This document shows, in pieces, positions 1 to 7,743 of a stretch of 64,000 nt of DNA. Within the stretch, counting starts at the first letter, position 1, and every line of letters starts with the position of its first letter. The translations under genes were made by a program, and so were the position numbers. The notes below the pieces were generated by a model. That model had not been told where the DNA came from and ran no database searches. It worked only from the letters and a program-made list of their open reading frames with translations. Location: assembly GCA_937981765.1 (NCBI GenBank), contig CALJOM010000012.1:62001-126000 (forward strand), in the 5' to 3' direction. The DNA comes from an uncultured Bacteroidales bacterium (GTDB lineage: Bacteria > Bacteroidota > Bacteroidia > Bacteroidales > Salinivirgaceae).

Positions 1-939
1 CTCAACCAGATTTAGGAGTGTATTTCCGCTTTGGGTGATAATTTCGACAAATTGTTTGCGTTTTTCGTCGGAAATTCCAGATTCGGTGAGTAATGCAGAA
101 AAACCGAGTATGGCGTTCATAGGTGTGCGCAGCTCGTGCGACATATTAGTCAGAAATGCTGTTTTCAACCGGTCGGCTTCTATGGCTTTATTTTTAGCAA
201 TCTCAAGCTTCTTTTCAATTTCATCGCGGTTTTTGTCGCGTAATTCTATTTGATTGAGCAGATTGTTAAAAGCATGATATAGGTCGGTGATTTCATCTCT
301 ACTAGTTCTGTTCACACGGGTAGAGTAATCGCCAGATTCGGCAACATAGTGTGAAACTGATGCGAGATGCAGAATGGGTTCGGATATTATTTTCTGAAGC
401 TGAAAAGCTCCCAACGCAGCAAGTATGGCAATAACCAATAAGGAGAGTACAAGATTAAAAGCATACGCTTTCATTTCATTTCGAAACGACTTAGTTTCAG
501 CATAAGCGGCCAGAAATCCAAGGTGAGAGTTTTTAAACGTTATAGGAGTGATAAAAAAAACTAAATCGTCGTGGTTGGTGAAATACCGAGGATTAAATTT
601 GTATGGGAAGGCAACTGGCATGGTGTAAGCCGTATTAACAAAATGGGATAAAAGATTGTTGTTTTTATCATAAACAGCTAATCCAACCATGTATGGAATA
701 GCCTCTGCACGTAGCAGGATATTGTGTAATTCTATTGTATCGTTAAACGATAACGGAGCAATGGTGTAATCGGCTATTAATTTAACCCCCATTCCCATAT
801 TTTTATTAAACGAAACCCTGGTTTTGTGAATGTTATGAACCATTATTGCAGCAAACCACAACAAAATACTACCGTAGGTAACTACAAGCGTGATGAAAAG
901 AATTTTATTTCGTATCGAAAGGTTGTGAATCCACTTCAT
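1..939 (-). CDS. Sensor histidine kinase with CHASE8-like periplasmic domain (partial, runs off left edge)
   Basis: The reading frame starts at 939 and stays open to the window edge, giving 313 visible residues. Visible in order are a short cytoplasmic start, TM1 at about 13-33, a periplasmic domain at about 34-160, TM2 at about 161-181, a HAMP-like segment to about 235, and a HisKA domain with the phospho-acceptor His268 in a SHELRTP motif. The ATPase domain and anything after it lie outside the window. The periplasmic part carries a pattern (APLSFNDTIELHNILL, then a GLAVYD strand) resembling CHASE8, the sensor domain of YfiN-type diguanylate cyclases. The start overlaps the stop of the YfiR-family gene by ATGA, so the two are translationally coupled. 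I infer that the kinase is controlled by that periplasmic protein. The kinase call is firm; the CHASE8 call comes from reading the pattern only. Confidence 0.9.
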   Translation of the reverse strand, partial: MKWIHNLSIRNKILFITLVVTYGSILLWFAAIMVHNIHKTRVSFNKNMGMGVKLIADYTIAPLSFNDTIELHNILLRAEAIPYMVGLAVYDKNNNLLSHFVNTAYTMPVAFPYKFNPRYFTNHDDLVFFITPITFKNSHLGFLAAYAETKSFRNEMKAYAFNLVLSLLVIAILAALGAFQLQKIISEPILHLASVSHYVAESGDYSTRVNRTSRDEITDLYHAFNNLLNQIELRDKNRDEIEKKLEIAKNKAIEADRLKTAFLTNMSHELRTPMNAILGFSALLTESGISDEKRKQFVEIITQSGNTLLNLVE

Positions 940-1460
940 GATTTCGAAACCGGATGAATTATTTTTATTGCTAACGACATAAGACGGTAATTTATGTAAA
1001 ATGAGGACTCCCGAATGGAAGTTTCATTGACCTCAAAACGGAGACGATTTTCAAATATCACAAAATTAATCATTACTCCTTTTTCACAACCATTCTGACT
1101 ATGTGCTATAGTCAAAATCGGCTTTTGCTTTAGCAGCGTTACCCCTTTGGGAATAAGATTTTCATTTCCAATATAGAGTACGTGGGGTAAAGCCCTAATA
1201 GATAATTCTTCCGAATAAATGATGGTTACAGGCTTATTTTTTATCGTGTGGTTGGTGAATTGCTTCTTCATCACTTCATATAAGGCATAATCTCCAACAA
1301 TTTGTATGAGAAATGTTTCGCTTGAATCGCTAGGCCATTCGATAAACTGCGTAAACCGCTCAATGTAGATGGCTTTCATCGAAGTAATGTTCACCTGTGT
1401 GCTGTTCCCCAGGGTGGTAAACAGCAACACCAAAAAAATCAATCTTCGAAAAAAGCGCAT
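936..1460 (-). CDS. YfiR family (DUF4154) periplasmic protein
   Basis: The 174-residue product begins with a hydrophobic signal peptide (about residues 1-20) and is predicted periplasmic. The body matches the YfiR/DUF4154 pattern: an early 'IERFTQFIEWP' segment, a central 'VLYIGN' strand, and the C-terminal signature 'MINFVIFENRLRFEVN' followed by 'YRLMSLA'. YfiR in Pseudomonas is a periplasmic repressor of the membrane diguanylate cyclase YfiN. Here the overlapping downstream gene encodes a histidine kinase instead. Only one cysteine is visible (in NGCEKG), whereas Pseudomonas YfiR uses disulfides, so redox control is less likely. No clear promoter was found in the 188 bases shared with divergent rnpA. 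Family assignment is good; a role as regulator of the kinase is inferred. Confidence 0.85.
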   Translation of the reverse strand: MRFFRRLIFLVLLFTTLGNSTQVNITSMKAIYIERFTQFIEWPSDSSETFLIQIVGDYALYEVMKKQFTNHTIKNKPVTIIYSEELSIRALPHVLYIGNENLIPKGVTLLKQKPILTIAHSQNGCEKGVMINFVIFENRLRFEVNETSIRESSFYINYRLMSLAIKIIHPVSKS

Positions 1461-1648
1461 ATAACCCCTCTATGTTTTCTGTAACGTTATAAAAATAATA
1501 TTCTTTGATAATAAAAACAAAACAACCCCACAAAAATTAAAGCAAATTATTTACCCGATCCCTGCATTTTTATTTACTTTGTAGCGGGACAAATTGTTTT
1601 TGCGTGTTTAATGTTTTTTGACCATCGACACCCATTTTTTATAAACCC

Positions 1649-2056
1649 ATGCCTTACACCTTTAAATCGGTCGAGCGTATTAAGAGCCGAAAGGCTATTG
1701 AAGAATTAATTTTGCGAGGTGTTGGGTATTATACATATCCATTACGTGTGGTGTTCCTGTTTAGAGCCAAATCCAGAAACGAACCGCTCCGGGTTGCCAT
1801 GAGTGTCTCCCGCCGAAAGTTTAAACATGCCGTTGACCGAAACAAAATTAAAAGAAGACTGAAAGAAGCATGGCGATTAAACAAAGAATTGTTGAGAGAA
1901 AGCCTTAATAAGCTAAATCTGGAAGCCGACGTTCTTTTAATTTACACCTCCAACACCGAAGAAAGTTTTGAACTGGTAAATGAAAAAATAATGTTAGTTT
2001 TGAATCGTTTAATTACCGAGGCAGAACAATTTGTTACCACCAATAAATCACTATAA
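1649..2056 (+). CDS. rnpA: Ribonuclease P protein component
   Basis: The 135-residue basic protein has the family signature at residues 64-70 (RNKIKRR, the RNR motif) followed by KEAWR. It is the protein cofactor of RNase P, which removes 5' leaders from tRNA precursors. Length is normal. The start is preceded by an AT-rich leader, and an imperfect Bacteroidota -7 box (TTACTTTG) lies at 1574-1581. The S41 protease gene starts two bases after its stop, so the two are probably one transcript. Pairing of rnpA with a CtpA-type protease is common in Bacteroidota. The rpmH gene often found upstream elsewhere is not here. Confidence 0.97.
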   Translation: MPYTFKSVERIKSRKAIEELILRGVGYYTYPLRVVFLFRAKSRNEPLRVAMSVSRRKFKHAVDRNKIKRRLKEAWRLNKELLRESLNKLNLEADVLLIYTSNTEESFELVNEKIMLVLNRLITEAEQFVTTNKSL

Positions 2057-2058
2057 TT

Positions 2059-3738
2059 ATGATTCACAAGATTTCTCAATTTTTTCAAAAAATACGTAAA
2101 CGAACTCTTCTTTGGATTTGCGCAGCCCTTTGTTCAGTAGCTTTACTTACGGCGGCTGTTGATAACAGTTTTGAACTGGTAAAAAATCTAGATATTTTTT
2201 ACAGCGTTGTAAAAGAATTAGACGCTTTCTATGTAGATGAGATTAATCCGGGAAAGCTTATCCCCAAAGCAATCGACGAGATGCTCTCGTCGTTAGATCC
2301 CTATACCAACTTTATTCCCGAATCAAAAATTGAAGATCTGCGGTTTATGACAACCGGCAGTTATGGAGGAATCGGGGCATTGATTGGAAAAAAAAGCGAC
2401 CGGGCTGTTGTTACCGAACCCTATGAGGGTTTGCCCGCTCAAAAAGCCGGAATAAAAGCAGGCGACATTATTTTAAAAATTGACGATTTCGATACTAAAG
2501 GTAAAGACATAGAATCGGTATCTGAAAAACTTAAAGGGCTTCAGGGAACCCCGGTTAAAATAATGGTGGAGAGGGTTGGACACTCAAAACCCTTAACCTT
2601 TACAGTTGTACGGGAAAATATTCACATATCGTCGGTTCCTTACTATACCATGTATCCTGATAACATAGGATACATTCAATTCAACAATTTTACGCAAAAC
2701 TGCACCAAAGAAGTTTCACAAGCCATAGACTCACTGGTAAAAGCCGGAGCAACATCCTTGATTCTTGACCTTCGGGGAAACCCGGGAGGGCTGTTAGATG
2801 AAGCTATTTCTATTTGTAATCTTTTCATACCTAAAGGGCAATTAATTGTTTCCACCAAAGGTAAAATGAAACAGTGGAACCGCGACTATCTCACCATGCG
2901 TGAGCCACAATGGCCTAAAATACCCATTGTTGTCATGGTTAACCGCAGTTCGGCCTCCGCTTCTGAAATTGTTGCCGGAGCACTACAAGATCTCGACCGC
3001 GGTGTAATTGTAGGAAGCCGAACCTTTGGAAAAGGCCTTGTCCAAGCTACCCGCCCTCTTAGTTACAATGCCCAATTAAAGCTCACCACAGCCAAGTACT
3101 ATATCCCTTCGGGCAGGTGTATTCAAGCACTCGATTATTCGCACAGGAATGAGGATGGGAGTGTTGGAACAATTCCCGATTCGCTCATCTCAGAATTTAA
3201 GACTAAAAATGGTCGAAAAGTATACGATGGCGGTGGAATTTTACCGGATGTAATTGTCGAAATTGGGAAAATGAGCCGCATTGCATCAGAATTATATGTT
3301 CAAAACCATATTTTTGACTTTGCAACTCAATATGCCGCCACACACCCTACAATTACCTCGCCTGAAAAATTTACCATTTCGGATCTAGAATATCAGGAGT
3401 TTATCCGATTTATGTCCGGCAGGGAATTTAAGTATGAGTTAGAAAGTTCTGCTAAATTGAAAAAATTGATTGAATCTCTAAAAGAAGAAAAATACCTCGA
3501 TAAGGTTACGGAAGAAATTAATCTCCTGTCAAAAAAAATGGAGCAAAACTTGCAAAGCGATCTAATGACTTTTAAAGACGAAATAATACGCCTTTTAAAC
3601 CAGGAAATTATAAGTCGGTACTATTATCAGAAAGGACGGATACAATATCTTTTACGCAACGATCCGGAACTCGACAGCGCTTTAAATATCCTTAGAACCC
3701 ACGAACGTTACAAAAGTATTCTTGCTGGAACAAAATAA
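2059..3738 (+). CDS. S41 family C-terminal processing peptidase (CtpA-like)
   Basis: The 559-residue protein has an N-terminal membrane anchor (about residues 15-33), a PDZ domain at about 85-175 and an S41 serine-protease core. The catalytic serine lies in the NRSSASASE segment near residue 300, and the general-base lysine is Lys325 in SRTFGKG. Family members are anchored on the periplasmic side and trim or degrade proteins from their C-termini. A further helical C-terminal region of about 130 residues (430-559) is rich in Lys and Glu, as in Bacteroidota homologues. The gene follows rnpA by two bases. Substrates cannot be read from the sequence. Confidence 0.93.
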   Translation: MIHKISQFFQKIRKRTLLWICAALCSVALLTAAVDNSFELVKNLDIFYSVVKELDAFYVDEINPGKLIPKAIDEMLSSLDPYTNFIPESKIEDLRFMTTGSYGGIGALIGKKSDRAVVTEPYEGLPAQKAGIKAGDIILKIDDFDTKGKDIESVSEKLKGLQGTPVKIMVERVGHSKPLTFTVVRENIHISSVPYYTMYPDNIGYIQFNNFTQNCTKEVSQAIDSLVKAGATSLILDLRGNPGGLLDEAISICNLFIPKGQLIVSTKGKMKQWNRDYLTMREPQWPKIPIVVMVNRSSASASEIVAGALQDLDRGVIVGSRTFGKGLVQATRPLSYNAQLKLTTAKYYIPSGRCIQALDYSHRNEDGSVGTIPDSLISEFKTKNGRKVYDGGGILPDVIVEIGKMSRIASELYVQNHIFDFATQYAATHPTITSPEKFTISDLEYQEFIRFMSGREFKYELESSAKLKKLIESLKEEKYLDKVTEEINLLSKKMEQNLQSDLMTFKDEIIRLLNQEIISRYYYQKGRIQYLLRNDPELDSALNILRTHERYKSILAGTK

Positions 3739-3812
3739 ATCAGCCGTACTGTCGGGTTTAAACAAAATCCAAAGTTTCTTGTTTATCTACAGGAAATTTT
3801 AATACTAATGTT

Positions 3813-5483
3813 ATGAGTACCGATCTGGAAATTGCACGGAAAGCAAAATTGCTCCCCATTACCGACATAGCAAAAAAAATGGGCATTGATCCCGAACTCC
3901 TCGAGCTGTACGGGAAATATAAAGCCAAACTACCGCTCTCTCTTATCGACATGAAGAAGGTTGAGCAAAACATCTTAATATTAGTTTCGGCTATTTCCCC
4001 CACCCCTGCAGGGGAAGGTAAAACTACCATGAGTATTGGCCTGTCCCAAGCCCTAAACCGAATAGGAAAGAAAACCACCGTAGTGTTGCGTGAACCTTCT
4101 CTGGGGCCAGTCTTTGGTGTAAAAGGCGGGGCAACTGGTGGAGGCTATAGCCAGGTACTCCCGATGGAAGACATCAATTTGCACTTTACCGGTGATTTTG
4201 CTGCCGTGGAAAAAGCGCACAACCTTCTGGCAGCATTAATAGACAATAACTTGCAATCGAAAAAAAATAATTTGGGACTAGATCCCCGCACCGTACTGTG
4301 GAAACGAGTGATGGACATGAACGATCGCGCCCTTCGGCGGATAATAATTGGCCTGGGAGGTAAAACCATGGGGGTGCCCCGCGAGACCGGATTCGACATT
4401 ACGGCTGCCTCAGAAGTTATGGCATCCCTTTGCCTAGCAAACGACCCTCAGGATCTAAAGCGAAAACTCGGTAATATCTTTATAGGTTTTACCTACGACA
4501 AAAAACCGGTTTATGCCCGCGATTTAAAGGCAGAAGGAGCCATGGCTGCACTTCTGAAAGATGCCATAAAACCTAATCTGGTTCAGACCATTGAAAATAC
4601 ACCGGCTATTATACACGGAGGCCCGTTTGCCAATATTGCCCAAGGAACTAACTCGGTTATAGCAACCCGTATGGGATTATCACTCTCCGATTACGTTGTT
4701 ACTGAAGCCGGATTTGGTTTTGACCTTGGTGCCGAAAAATTTTTCGATATAAAATGTGGGTACAGCGGACTGTCACCAAGAGCCGTGGTGTTGGTTGCTA
4801 CTGCTAGAGCTCTTAAATATCATGGAGGCGCCCCTCTTGCTGATGTGAGCAAACCAAACCTGGAGGCTTTGGCCAAAGGTATTGAAAACCTCGACAAACA
4901 TATCGAAAACATTAAAAAGTTTAACATCTGCTCTGTTGTTGCCATTAATAGATTTACCACTGATACAGATGAGGAGATAAAATTCATCATAGACCATGTT
5001 GCCAAACAAGGAATTAAAGCTATCGACGTTAATGTTTGGGGAAAAGGAGGCGAAGGGGCTATTGAATTAGCCAAAGTTGTTAGCTACGTTGCCGAACGTT
5101 GTCAAAACAAATTTAAACCAATGTACGATTGGAATTGGCCTGTAGAGAAAAAAATCGAAACCATTGCCCGAGAAATCTATGGAGCTCACGCCGTAGATTA
5201 TACCCCACAAGCAAAAGCCGATTTAAAAAATATCGAATACCTTGGGCTTGATAAACTTCCGGTTTGTATTGCAAAAACACAAAAATCCCTTTCCGATAAT
5301 CCCGATTTGTTAGGCCGTCCCAAAGACTTTGTTGTCACGGTTCGAACCATAGAAATAGCCTCCGGTGCAGGGTTTGTTATCCCAATTACCGGCGAAATTA
5401 TGCGCATGCCCGGACTGCCCGAAGTGCCAGCGGCCAACAATATCGACATCGACAACGAAGGGAACATTACCGGGTTGTTTTAA
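3813..5483 (+). CDS. fhs: Formate--tetrahydrofolate ligase
   Basis: The 556-residue product matches Fhs in length and motifs. The ATP-binding loop PTPAGEGKTT is at about 64-72, followed by the REPSLGPVFG segment and the long conserved core around FANIAQGTNS. It makes 10-formyl-tetrahydrofolate from formate, ATP and THF in the cytoplasm, feeding purine synthesis and formylation of Met-tRNA. It is separated from the protease gene by 74 bases with no clear terminator. Its last 17 bases overlap the end of the convergent NUDIX gene. A formate dehydrogenase operon at 53-58 kb gives the cell a second enzyme acting on formate. Confidence 0.97.
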   Translation: MSTDLEIARKAKLLPITDIAKKMGIDPELLELYGKYKAKLPLSLIDMKKVEQNILILVSAISPTPAGEGKTTMSIGLSQALNRIGKKTTVVLREPSLGPVFGVKGGATGGGYSQVLPMEDINLHFTGDFAAVEKAHNLLAALIDNNLQSKKNNLGLDPRTVLWKRVMDMNDRALRRIIIGLGGKTMGVPRETGFDITAASEVMASLCLANDPQDLKRKLGNIFIGFTYDKKPVYARDLKAEGAMAALLKDAIKPNLVQTIENTPAIIHGGPFANIAQGTNSVIATRMGLSLSDYVVTEAGFGFDLGAEKFFDIKCGYSGLSPRAVVLVATARALKYHGGAPLADVSKPNLEALAKGIENLDKHIENIKKFNICSVVAINRFTTDTDEEIKFIIDHVAKQGIKAIDVNVWGKGGEGAIELAKVVSYVAERCQNKFKPMYDWNWPVEKKIETIAREIYGAHAVDYTPQAKADLKNIEYLGLDKLPVCIAKTQKSLSDNPDLLGRPKDFVVTVRTIEIASGAGFVIPITGEIMRMPGLPEVPAANNIDIDNEGNITGLF

Positions 5484-6099
5484 ATTTTCTCGGAATAATA
5501 TTCTCCACCAGCCTTTTGACCGATGGATAGGTTTTAGAGCAGAAAAGAGCTCGTTCCTCAAACGGGAGCCAAAATATCTGCGATATTTGCTCCTCAGCCT
5601 GAGGGGTTAGTTGATATTCATCGGTCTCCATTTCAAACCAAAAATTTGTTTTCAAAAACCATTGATAATCTTGAAAATACACATGATAGGTTTTCGGTAG
5701 GCTTTTTACAACTTGAACTTGTTTCAACCCACACTCCTCTCTAACCTCTCTAACCGCAGCCTGAGCCGGAGTTTCTCCAGGCTCCACTTTTCCTTTAGGC
5801 AAATCCCACCTATTGTATTTTTCTATTACAACAAATTCACCCCTGGGATTAAAAACCAGTCCACCAGCTGCTTCAATGCTTTGAAAAAATGACAGAAATT
5901 CCTGAAAACACTCAGTTGGATCATCCGCCTGAATAAAAATCTCTCTTACAACTGCAGAATTTAAGAAATCCTGTTTAATTAAGTTCCAAGGTAGAGTAGA
6001 GGAGTATTGATAAAAATCTGTACCTTTGCCCCCGGTTTTTGAAGCCGTTTTTGAAATAATCACTTGATTATTGTTAAAAAAAACATGAAAATCATGCAT
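5467..6099 (-). CDS. NUDIX hydrolase
   Basis: The 210-residue protein has a full Nudix box (G-x5-E-x7-REVREE-x-G) in the middle, starting at GKVEPGET and ending EECGL, which binds divalent metal and hydrolyses nucleoside-diphosphate-linked substrates. About 70 residues precede the box, a layout seen in Bacteroidota NUDIX proteins next to pyrE. The chosen start at 6099 gives the beta-strand opening 'FHVFFNNNQVIIS', which looks like a real N-terminus. This start lies inside the 5' end of pyrE on the other strand, so the two genes overlap head to head by up to 15 bases. The 3' end overlaps fhs by 17 bases. The substrate is unknown. Confidence 0.9.
   Translation of the reverse strand: MHDFHVFFNNNQVIISKTASKTGGKGTDFYQYSSTLPWNLIKQDFLNSAVVREIFIQADDPTECFQEFLSFFQSIEAAGGLVFNPRGEFVVIEKYNRWDLPKGKVEPGETPAQAAVREVREECGLKQVQVVKSLPKTYHVYFQDYQWFLKTNFWFEMETDEYQLTPQAEEQISQIFWLPFEERALFCSKTYPSVKRLVENIIPRKFKTTR
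6021..6028 (+). promoter_or_regulatory. Bacteroidota -7 promoter box for pyrE
   Basis: TACCTTTG matches the Bacteroidota sigma-ABfr -7 consensus TAnnTTTG and lies about 57 bases before the pyrE start. It sits inside the NUDIX coding region of the opposite strand. No convincing -33 TTG at 19-20 bases upstream was found. Confidence 0.5.
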
Positions 6100-6726
6100 A
6101 ACCCTTCGTCGAATAGTTATCAGTTAGCCTCAAAGTTACTGCAAATTAATGCAATTAAACTAAATACCGAAAATTTATTTACATGGGCTTCGGGAATTAA
6201 AAGCCCTATCTACTGCGATAACCGCCGTACCTTAGCTTATCCAGACCTTAGGGATTTTATTCGCCAGGGATTCTGCGACAGAATATCTAAAGAGCACCCC
6301 GATACTGAATACATTGCTGGCGTAGCAACCGGGGCTATAGCTCTTGGAGCACTAGTGGCCGACAAAATGCAATTGCCATACCTTTATGTGCGCCCAAAAC
6401 CCAAAGAACATGGATTGGCAAATCAGATAGAGGGAATTATCGACCCTGGGAAAAAAGTTGTGGTTATCGAAGATTTGATTTCAACCGGAAGTAGTAGCCT
6501 TAAGGCTGTTGAAGCCCTACGAGAAGCCGGTTACAACGTGCTTGGCCTGGTTGCCATTTTTACTTACGGTTTTGCAGTAGCCAACGATGCGTTCGCCGCA
6601 GCACAATGTCCGTTTTCAACCTTAACCAACTATGATGTTCTTATTGATGTTGCATCCGAAACCGGTTACATTTCGAAAGAAAAGATAGATTTTTTGAACC
6701 ATTGGCGTAATTCGTTAACCTTTTAA
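6085..6726 (+). CDS. pyrE: Orotate phosphoribosyltransferase
   Basis: It catalyses the fifth step of UMP synthesis, joining orotate to PRPP. The PRPP-binding motif is visible as VVVIEDLISTGSSS, and the Bacteroidota-type opening 'FTWASGIKSPIYCDNR' is near the N-terminus. Possible starts are a TTG at 6064 and ATGs at 6085 and 6094. I chose 6085, which gives 213 residues, the usual family length; 6094 is equally possible. The start overlaps that of the divergent NUDIX gene. The SRPBCC gene follows after five bases and is probably co-transcribed. Confidence 0.95.
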   Translation: MKIMHNPSSNSYQLASKLLQINAIKLNTENLFTWASGIKSPIYCDNRRTLAYPDLRDFIRQGFCDRISKEHPDTEYIAGVATGAIALGALVADKMQLPYLYVRPKPKEHGLANQIEGIIDPGKKVVVIEDLISTGSSSLKAVEALREAGYNVLGLVAIFTYGFAVANDAFAAAQCPFSTLTNYDVLIDVASETGYISKEKIDFLNHWRNSLTF

Positions 6727-6731
6727 AAACT

Positions 6732-7187
6732 ATGTTCGACAGCGAATTAAAAATTGTTAGCAGAATTGGTAAACTCCACACAGCTTCTGCCCCCATTTAT
6801 CGATTGTTGAGCGACTTTAGTTTTTTAAATCAGGTTCAGATACCCGACAAACGTGTTAAAATATCGCAAAGTGACCATGACACATGTACCTTGAATATTC
6901 AGGCAGGCGGCGAATTCACGCTCAGAATTGTGGAACGAATACCAACGAGCCTTGTAAAAATTGCTGCCGACGAATCGTCGCCGTTTAACTTTACGTTGTG
7001 GATACAACTTAAAGAGCTAGAGCCATACGATACCCGAATCCGAATCACACTAAACGCAAAACTAAATCCATTGATGAAATTGGTAGCCCAAAAACATTTA
7101 GAAAACTTTGTGGAAACTCTGATTAGCAAATTAGAGCAACATTTTGGGCCAAACACACCCTATTACAACACTAATTACGAAGCGTAA
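6732..7187 (+). CDS. SRPBCC (START-like) family protein
   Basis: The 151-residue product has the look of a small START/SRPBCC fold: an opening strand, a helical segment (SAPIYRLLSDFSFLNQ), a run of beta-strands, and a long C-terminal amphipathic helix (LMKLVAQKHLENFVETLISKLE). Such folds bind hydrophobic ligands or act as scaffolds. There are no catalytic residues to point at. It follows pyrE by five bases, a linkage common in Bacteroidota, but nothing in the sequence ties it to pyrimidine synthesis. Function is unknown. Confidence 0.75.
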   Translation: MFDSELKIVSRIGKLHTASAPIYRLLSDFSFLNQVQIPDKRVKISQSDHDTCTLNIQAGGEFTLRIVERIPTSLVKIAADESSPFNFTLWIQLKELEPYDTRIRITLNAKLNPLMKLVAQKHLENFVETLISKLEQHFGPNTPYYNTNYEA

Positions 7188-7311
7188 CCATAGAAATTTA
7201 ATGCCTGGTTAACGTATCAGAAGGAGCTTCCTTCATATTGCCTTCTAACGGGTGATGATTTTCACAAACGCTTTAAAAACAGTTGCAAAAAAGACATACG
7301 TGTAGTAAAAC

Positions 7312-7743
7312 CTATTCAAAAGTCCAGGAAACAAGCCGACGTTCGGCGTCCAAAATCTGAATAGAAATTACACCATACTCTTGTGGCAAAAGCGATTCCA
7401 CAATTTTCGGCCACTCAATAAGACAAAGGCTGCCAGAGTCAAAATAATCGGGAATTCCAATGGAAAAGGCCTCGGAGATATTATTCAAGCGGTAAAAATC
7501 GAAATGAAAAATGGTTTCTCCGCTAGTGGTGCGGTATTCGTTGATAATGCTAAACGTCGGGCTTGTTACCGTATCGATTGTTTTTAATTGCCGGCAAATT
7601 TCACGGATAATAGTTGTTTTTCCACCACCCATGGGAGCATCAAAAGCCCACACTTTCCGTTGAGGCAATACGTTTTCGATTAAATAGTCAACTACCTCGG
7701 GAATTTTATCCACGGAAGAAATCTCAATGCTATTCATAATCAC
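7312..7743 (-). CDS. tsaE: tRNA threonylcarbamoyladenosine biosynthesis ATPase
   Basis: The 143-residue protein has a Walker A loop at about 36-43 (APMGGGKTT), the switch segment TSPTFSIINEY, and the Walker B region with FHFDFYRL, all diagnostic of TsaE. It works with TsaB and TsaD to make t6A at position 37 of ANN-decoding tRNAs. Its start overlaps the porX stop by four bases, so it is translationally coupled to porX. The gene ends convergently with the SRPBCC gene; the 124-base gap holds a weak 6-bp hairpin (7220-7234) without a strong U-tract. Confidence 0.96.
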   Translation of the reverse strand: MIMNSIEISSVDKIPEVVDYLIENVLPQRKVWAFDAPMGGGKTTIIREICRQLKTIDTVTSPTFSIINEYRTTSGETIFHFDFYRLNNISEAFSIGIPDYFDSGSLCLIEWPKIVESLLPQEYGVISIQILDAERRLVSWTFE

